A stretch of DNA of 64,000 nucleotides from Vespula vulgaris (Eukaryota > Arthropoda > Insecta > Hymenoptera > Vespidae), in contig NC_066586.1 in NCBI RefSeq assembly GCF_905475345.1, positions 13,688,400 through 13,752,399 of the forward strand, given 5' to 3'. Position numbers and translations under genes: made by a program. Shown here piece after piece: positions 56,705 through 64,000 of this stretch. Positions within the stretch are counted from its first letter, which is position 1. Each line of letters starts with the position of its first letter. The notes under the pieces were generated by a model that was not told the origin of the DNA, made no database searches, and was given only the letters and a program-made list of their open reading frames with translations.

Positions 56705-57355
56705 ATATACGCTACCAAAAGAGAATGAAGAGAGAGGGAGACAGAGAGAGAAGAGTCTACACGACGATGGGCGGAAGCGGCGTGTAGAGCGCGAGTATAA
56801 ACGCGAACCGGAAGAGGAAGGACGAGGCGCAAAATGATATATCCCCCAATTAATATGTCTCTCGTTTTCCCGCTCGAACGCGTTCTTCTTTTCGTCCTTG
56901 TCCTTTCTCCTCTTACACGATTGGCAAAAAAAGGAAAAAAGGTAAAGAGAAAAAAGAATGTCCTTCGGCTCCGTCGTAATCGTCGCGATCCGTGTAGAGA
57001 ATTTTGTTAATTGGGAAGTGGATTTCGAGAGGAACAGAGAGTGAAAGATAAAGAGAGAAAGAAAGGAATATAAATATAGAGAAAGAGAGAGAAAGAGAGA
57101 GATCACGTTATCCTTTTCTTCTTTTCATTCGGAATAACTAAGATCCGACATTTTTCTACTTCTTTCTCTTTTTCTGTCGTTTTCTTTTCTTTTTTTTTTC
57201 TCTCTCTCTTTTCGTTTCTTTTCTTTTCTTTTCTCTTTTTCTGCTCGTATTGAAAATAATATAGATACGTTCGATGAATTTCAAATCTGCATATACTATG
57301 GACTTTAAAATGCATGATATGATATAATGATGAATTCACGAGTTCGATGATATTA
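56324..57355. other. Intergenic, no gene seen
   Basis: (ATGT)n (56543-56569), GA (56680-56703, 56728-56752, 57040-57102), TTTTC runs (57180-57240). The 205-residue minus-strand frame over it is Ser/Leu repeat sequence. Confidence 0.55.
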
Positions 57356-58400
57356 TAATTTTACAGACGTGCGGCTTCATTAGCATCGATGTAATTGGCG
57401 ATTAATAATCTACTGAATCATTTGATCGACTGTACGAGAAATAATAAAAATTTTCATAACTTATATCTTTTGTAAAAAAAAAGGAAAAAAAAAAGGAAGA
57501 TACAGACACGTATATAAAAGCATATTATGTTGGAAAGCGACGATAATGCATCCTATACGCCAGCTATTTTCAAAATATATTCCGTGGTGAACCCTAGAGT
57601 TCCAGTATAAAAATATATATAAATATAAATATATATGTATATATATATTCAGCGGTTCCACGTGACAGTTCTGACGGCCGAATTATTCGAACGGTCAAAT
57701 TTTATATTTATGGATACGTCGCTATAATGAATTGTTTTTTTTTTAAGTTTTGTTTCATTGAATAAAATTGAACGAAACAATATTTGTTTTATTAAATATT
57801 TCGTTAAATTAACGGAGGAAGCGATCTGTTGTTACAAAAATATAGTGGACTCGGGCGATCAAAAATGTTGGATCAAAAATTGAGAATTTCTTGCTTGTTT
57901 TTTCCTTCGTAATATCGAAAAATTGTGCAATTTTGTTTCACAATTCTTTTTACGCAATTATCATTCAACGCAATAATTATTTATTGCAAAAAATATTTTT
58001 TATTCGTAAATCTAATCTCAAAAAAAAAAAAAGAATCAAGACATTTGGTAGAATCTTAAAATAATTATTCGATTGTAAAAAGCTTTTGTTAAATTCCTCT
58101 CTTTCCCGTATACATACATACACTCTATCACTATTGTTAATAGTATACAATCTTTTTAATAGTATCAACAACTTAGTCCTTTTTAAAACCAACGTACATA
58201 TAAAATATATCTGTTAAACACATATCAAAATAAATATTATTTTTCTCTCACGCGTCACGTAAGATATGAATCGTAATAATATTTGTTTTCTTTTTCTTCT
58301 TAGAAAATATGAGAGAAGAAGAAGGAAGATATAGTCAATCCTCCCTTTAACTTAGGAGAACAACCCAAGCAATCACGCGGAATCACGGCTGGCATTATAA
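57356..58400. other. AT-rich intergenic, with one small complex block
   Basis: 57362-57435 is complex and contains CATTAGC, GTAATTGGCGATTAATAATC and ATCATTTGATCG words of homeodomain type. The rest is AT-rich with (AT) runs at 57608-57650 and no identifiable function. Confidence 0.5.
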
Positions 58401-58571
58401 AACTGTCCCCTAGGGAATTTCACCACTCGTGGACAGAACGCGAGTTCTCTTGCACGAGGAGGGTGAAAAGAAAGAGGAAGACGAGAATAGTAAAGAGAAA
58501 AAGAGAAAGAGAAAGAGAGAGAGAAAGAGAGAGAGAAAGAGAAAGAATGTATGTACATTCGATGGCAATGA

Positions 58572-58617
<46 letters not shown>

Positions 58618-59640
58618 TGGTGTCGATGCTGGTGGTGAACGTCGAGGATTTTGCCATCTCAAAAGGGGACCCGAAATGTCTCTACTATAACTACGTGAGT
58701 CTCGCGTAACGTCGAGTAGCGCGTACAGTAGACAATAGTTTGAAGAGGGAAAGAAGAAGGGAACCGAAAGAGGAGTGGACAAACGTAAGAGGGGAGGAAA
58801 AACGTAAACTGGACGGCACGTATCTTTACGGGGCCATAAAGGCTGGCCCTCGTTACGGAGGGACTAGTACCGCACCCGTGGCCACCAAGGCACCGCACTA
58901 CGGACTTTTCTACCCCTAGTTCACCTTCTCTCTTTCTCTCTTTCTTTCTCTCTTTTTTTCTATCTATCTATCTATTTATCTTTATATATATATATTTTTT
59001 TTTCTTTTTATATACCTCTTTTCAGATGCCTCCACCTTCTCGCACTTGGGATTTCAAAGACCGAAATCACGCAGGATTATCGAACGATCACTTTTATTTT
59101 TCTCTCTTTCTCTCTCTCCTTTTTGCCAACATGTGAATTTTGTATCAAAGAAAAATTACCAACTTCCAATGTTCATCAATTTTTAAAGTATATAGAGTGA
59201 TTCTTAAAACTTTCGCGAAAGTGAAAAGAAATTTATAAGTAGTAGTAAATCAAAGTGATAATCACAGCGATTTTTAGAGTCAATTTTAAAGAGTTGAATA
59301 TTGCTTGAAGAAAATGTTTAAACCTTGTAGATCATGGTTCAGTATAAAATATATATACACACACATATATATATATGTATATTTTTTAAAATACAAATCC
59401 TCGAACCATTTCCTTGGTCAAACGAATCGTTATTCGCACAAGCAAGATAATTTTCCAACTCGCTGATAATTTCTATACCGATCTCGAATAGATCTTCTCT
59501 TTCTTTGCTTTATAAATTTTTTTTTTCATCTTTTTTTTCACAAAACTCTATAGAGCCAATCGAAAAGAAAGAACTTTCTTTCGGCAGACTGGAATCCTTA
59601 CGCAAGAAGAAGGATCGAGGAGCTCCCTCTCGTAGTATGA
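58401..59640. other. Intergenic, possible short coding-like tail
   Basis: After the GA and TA tracts, 58700-58919 is GC-balanced. One plus frame is open from 58710 to a TAG at 58917-58919, and its last 37 codons read less like repeat sequence than other frames here (LDGTYLYGAIKAGP, then HYGLFYP). There is no ATG, clear acceptor or known similarity. 58920-59640 is CT- then AT-rich. Confidence 0.3.
58573..58616. repeat. (TA)n microsatellite
   Basis: Uninterrupted 44-base TA run next to a GA-rich run (58496-58547). Confidence 0.95.
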
Positions 59641-60010
59641 AAGCATATCCGGCTGGACGATTTAGTCTATAGTACTAGGAGAGAGAAAGATATATATACA
59701 TACATATATACAGATATACATATAGCTAGTTCAAATTGATTCTTCGAGTTGAACGAGCTATTTCAACGCGAAGGGAGGCCTCAGAGCCACAAGGTAATGA
59801 AGATATCTCGTCACGGGTGTCCCAACGTTATACATCGTAGTCGTCATCGTCGTAAGGCCCATTCGTCCCGTGGCAGACCGCGGGGGGTGCACGTAAACGA
59901 TGTCACGGACGGTATTGTGCTTCGAGCAGAACGGATCTCCCGTAGAATACCGACGAATCTTTCAATAGAACGGCCCCAACTTTATATAATTGGGCCTTGC
60001 ATGTGAATGA
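59641..60010. promoter_or_regulatory. Complex block ending in a TATA-containing stem-loop
   Basis: Unique GC-balanced sequence from 59750. It ends with TTTATATAA (59981-59989) held between complementary arms GGCCCCAA (59972-59979, one bulged C) and TTGGGCC (59990-59996). An 85-residue frame spans it but is unlike any family I know. A promoter reading would be inference. Confidence 0.3.
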
Positions 60011-60460
60011 AATGTAAAGAAAGAAAAACTAGAGAAAAGAAAGGGAAAGAGAAAAAAAAGAATTCTCGTGGTAGACCCCATAATGCTATTTCGAGTAGGT
60101 CTATCCAATAAAGGAAACACAAAGTAACCTTAATCATTTTTGTAATTAATGAATGAGTAATCTTGTATATTTCTTGCCAAGTTTTATCGTAAAAAAGTTT
60201 CATAGTAAAAAATGTCTTCAAAAGTTATAGATATAAAGAAACGTTAATAGTAGAATGTATCGTGCTTTAGATATACCGTACAATTTTCTTTTTCTTCTTT
60301 GCCGTTCTTTTTTCTTTCTTTTTTTAATACAAGAGTTACCCTACAAAGAATAATCATTGGAAACGATGGAAAGAAACCGGATTCGAGTCGACAATGGTTA
60401 CTATCGTAACTCTCAACGAAAAGACACGGTAGTGTCGTGGAGTGCCAAAATATTGAGAGC

Positions 60461-60526
<66 letters not shown>

Positions 60527-60580
60527 TACTTTACGCGATGCGCATCGAAGAGTTCGAAGAAAGAGAAAAGGAGGTCGACA
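60011..60580. other. Intergenic, no gene seen
   Basis: AT-rich to 60350, a short complex stretch, then a 55-bp CT tract at 60464-60518. Confidence 0.6.
60464..60518. repeat. (CT)n microsatellite, about 55 bp
   Basis: Uninterrupted CT tract. Confidence 0.96.
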
Positions 60581-61140
60581 TTGGTATAGATATAGGCTAA
60601 CCTCATTTTTCATGCGGCCCATAAAAATCCTAGTGGCTGTGTATGTCAAATGCGCCCCTTTTTCGTACGGGGCCTGAAAAAGGCTTTCAAAGAAAGAAAG
60701 AGAGAGAGAGAGAGAAGCTTCTATATTTCTCTATCTCTTTCTATCTCTAGAATTCCCCTCGTATAGACGAGCGCAGAAGCGTGACATTATATTTATGTTG
60801 TCACCCCGCGTGTCAACGCCGTTGCTACTAACACTCATTTCTAAGAGTGAGAAAGATGTTAAAAGAGAAGAGAGTAAACGAGATAGAGCGAGAAAGCAAA
60901 AGAGAGCAAGAAGGAGAGAAAGAGAGAGGAATAGAAAAATTCTCCCTACTCCCCAAGGGAGTCCCACAGTTCGAGGGCCCGACCAAACCCTGTCAGCAAA
61001 CAGTGCACTGCAGTTGCCCAGTGCATTCGCGTTTCTTTCGTCGAAGCCGCGACAAACGGACAATGCCGTTAGATCCTTTCGCGTTACCTGCGATAGTCTA
61101 GTCATCGTAAAATCATCGAATCGAATCGCGAAGAAAGAGC
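60581..61140. promoter_or_regulatory. Candidate downstream regulatory blocks
   Basis: Two unique blocks separated by GA/CT sequence. The first (60590-60690) has CCCATAAAAATCC (Hox/Caudal-type with K50-like ATCC) and GCCCC/GGGGC arms near 60653-60672. The second (60940-61130) has a 7-bp stem TGCACTG (61004-61010)/CAGTGCA (61019-61025). Role inferred from complexity only. Confidence 0.25.
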
Positions 61141-61974
61141 AACCGGTAGTACGATTTTTCTCAAAGCTCTTCTTCTCTTTATATCTTCTTTTTCTTTTCT
61201 CCTTTTTCCGAAAGAAAGAAAGCTCCACTTTTCCTCGGCTACAACGGGATCCTACCGAGGTTTTGTATAGTTTCTAATGAAATATATAAAAAAAGAGAAA
61301 CAAGAAAATTAAAACTATGAATCTTTTTCATTCCAACGAGACACTAAGTTAATCACGTTATTACAGTGAATTCAATGAGAACGTGAACAACATACATACA
61401 TACATATATATGTATATAAGTATAAACGTTTTCCTTGAAAAACATAAGCTAAGGTTTTCAATTTCGAAAGCACGTGCCTGTGTTGTTGCAACTGTTACGA
61501 GTCCAGACAGTTGGTATAGCAGAGACACACTCGGTGTCTCTCTCTTTCTCTCTTTCTCCGTCTTTGTTTAACACTCTTAGGAGTCTGCGAATCGTCTTTG
61601 AAGAAGTCGATCGACGGCATCCGGTGCTTTGGTCTCGATGTTATGTAGACGACCGCCAACCACTTAGTATAGCACGAACTCTTCGTGATTTGTCACTGTT
61701 TCTCAGTTTCAGGCTTTAGTCTCGTTCTACACCCTCATCTCCTTTCCCTCTTTCTTACTCGTTAGAATAAGTACAACAAATAAATTTCCTCTCTTCCTCT
61801 TTCTGTCTCTCTGTGTCTTTATCTCTCTATATAAAAAACTTTGCTTTACGTTATATCCTATTACATGTAACAAATAATAGATCGGGAAAAAGCGAAAGAG
61901 AATCGGTCTCTCGCGTGTCCCGACATATAATGACAAATACCAGCCAAACGAAAAACAGAAAGAGTGGGAGCGAA

Positions 61975-62012
<38 letters not shown>

Positions 62013-62201
62013 AGAGAAAGAGATTTGTTTCGAACGAAGGTCTTTGTACTCGGGCCGCTTGAAAAATGTCGAAGAACCAATCAATATCCGTCCTTTCTAA
62101 CTGGCATAAGTCGTACGTGCTCGACGAACGTTATACGCAAGGCAACGCGTGCCAGTCTCTATCGGGAGTGACGGTAACAGCTGTTGCACGTCCATTTCGA
62201 A

Positions 62202-62242
<41 letters not shown>

Positions 62243-62440
62243 ATCTCTCTATCTCTATCTCCCTTTATCTCTCTCTTTCTCTTTCTCTGTTTCACCAAGA
62301 AGGGGAGGAAAATTGGCGGCACTGATCGGCCCGTAAACACAACCTAAAAGCAGTAGATCACTCGAAGGAGAAGGTGGAGATTGAGAAGGAGGTTTCTTCT
62401 AACACATTTCTAAACGTTCACGCAAACGACGCACGGATAT
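61141..62440. other. Intergenic, no gene seen
   Basis: Pyrimidine-rich and mixed sequence, GA (61979-62018), CT (62204-62240). 61450-61720 is of normal complexity without a supported feature. Confidence 0.55.
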
Positions 62441-63822
62441 ACATATGTATGTATGTATATAAGTATGTATGTATGTATTTTAAATAACGCACTGCGTGTC
62501 GTCTTGAAATAGTGACTTGATCGATATATACGTATCTACCCTAACAGTATCTCCCTTTTTAGGGTAAAGTGGAACGAATAGAAGGATTTTTCATAGATTT
62601 TGCATTTGTTTTTTCTCTCTTTTATAAAGTTTATAAGCGTCCATTTTTCCTTTTTTCGTATCTAAAAGAGATCATGTAACGTGAAATTGTTTGATTTAGA
62701 TAGGGAAGGTTAATGTACGCTAATATATGAATATAAATTATGTTTGTATTATATTATATTATGACTGTTATACTATAACTATTAAGTAGATGTAAATTAT
62801 TTATAATATACTAGATATAATTTATACTATTAGATATAATTTATTAGACGTTAATAATATATCTATCTATGTATATCTATGTACTATGTAAACGCAGTGT
62901 ATCTATCTAAGCATATATCTAACACATAGATATGTATATTCTAATATATTCTCCTATCAAATATGACGAATAACTGTTTTAAAAAATATTTTTGAATTAT
63001 TCTTTTTTTTCAAAACAATATATTAAGTATTTGGATTACTTCAAATTATATATAACGTTCTATGATTTCGAGCGTGAAATAATTCTTTAGGAAAATGCAA
63101 AAATTTGTTTAAAACATTACATACATACATACATGCATACATACATACATACATACATACATACATACATGCATGCATGCATGCATCTCTTTTCTTTTTT
63201 GATTCATTAGATACAATTGATGACCCTAAACAATGTCACATACTCTATAGCAACGTAAACAATTTCATCAATTGCCACCATATATAGCGAATATTTAAAT
63301 ATACCATTCGTGCTTTGGAAGATCGAGAACCGCTAGAATTTACGAAATATAATTTTTTTCGGATTTTGAATTCGGACTACCGAATCCGTAGAAAACATAT
63401 TACCATTGCACCATCCATAGGTATATAGAACGGAACATAGAACAAGGAAAATGGAAAATAGAACATAGAACACGGAACATAGATCACAAATCACGATCAC
63501 AAATCACTCAATCAATGCATTTCTAATTAAATCAACTTCACGATTTCCTCTTCCCTTTCTTTTTCTCTCTTTCTCTTGTTCTGTACTTCACGTTAATCGT
63601 ACATCGACCTTTTCTCTCCCTCTCTCTCTCTATTTCTCTCTTTCTTTCACTAATTTACGCCTTGTAGTCTGCTTTATAGCTTTATATTTCTGTAAGTTAA
63701 GTAGCTTAAACTTTCCGTCGAATCGTAAAGAACAATTATGCAAAATTTCATCCGGATTGAACTAAAATATTTGAAGTTCTTGGAAAATTGCAAATATATA
63801 GATTAAGGCTTTTATATTAGTA

Positions 63823-63868
<46 letters not shown>

Positions 63869-64000
63869 TATATTATATAAACATAACATAATATATTATA
63901 TAAAATTAAATCGTCCATTCTTTCTTTATTATAGCTTTAATTTCTGATTTGATCATTTATAAGTTTATTATTACATATATTTAAGTGTTCGAACTATAAA
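62441..64000. other. AT-rich intergenic
   Basis: TATGTATG runs (62445-62480), long AT-rich sequence (62700-63060), (CATA)n passing into (CATG)n (63117-63186), repeated GAACATAGAA words (about 63430-63485) and (AT)n (63827-63862). No gene. Confidence 0.6.
63117..63186. repeat. (ATAC)n then self-complementary (GCAT)n
   Basis: About 13 ATAC units with one ATGC interruption, ending in four GCAT units, which are palindromic. Confidence 0.93.

Overview
The window is AT-rich, intron-containing eukaryotic DNA crowded with simple repeats. It looks like an insect chromosome. Hymenoptera (wasp or bee) is my best guess, because CpG-rich words are abundant outside the gene, introns are short, and no transposon reading frames are visible. 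That order-level guess is inference.

I can support one protein-coding gene. It is a complete four-exon plus-strand gene (21495-21816, 21988-22101, 24215-24322, 25236-25723) encoding a 343-residue Runt-domain transcription factor. The protein opens with MHLPDGP, carries a full Runt DNA-binding domain, has an LNPWLDAAY block just after it, and ends in VWRPY, the Groucho/TLE-binding motif. The opening residues and the post-domain block match the pair-rule and neurogenic gene runt better than lozenge, RunxA or RunxB. All splice sites are GT-AG, all three introns are phase 1, and an in-frame stop precedes the start codon.

Around the gene lie about 21 kb upstream and 38 kb downstream with no second gene I can defend. 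That space is a mosaic of three textures: (1) dozens of long (CT)n/(GA)n tracts and other microsatellites, which account for nearly all the long open frames (poly-Ser/Leu or poly-Arg/Glu); (2) AT-rich stretches with little visible structure; (3) short blocks of higher complexity and GC content that contain homeodomain-type, Caudal-type and Runx-type words and inverted repeats. The third class looks like candidate enhancers: near 12.1-12.4, 14.8-15.2, 16.6-17.0, 19.2-19.6, 20.7-20.95 (promoter side), 22.3 and 23.2-23.4 (intron 2), 28.1-28.4, 30.2, 57.4, 59.7-60.0 and 60.6-61.1 kb. Such a landscape fits a developmental gene with modular enhancers, but no block has been tested.

Structures that the gene does not explain include: a three-copy tandem array of a roughly 260-290 bp unit (42228-43067); a diverged duplication of a non-coding block (54631-54939 and 55806-56323); a pre-miRNA-sized hairpin (33556-33624); a perfect 8-bp stem-loop (16865-16886); a Z-DNA-prone tract between long CT runs in intron 2; and an isolated GC-rich island (35490-35780).
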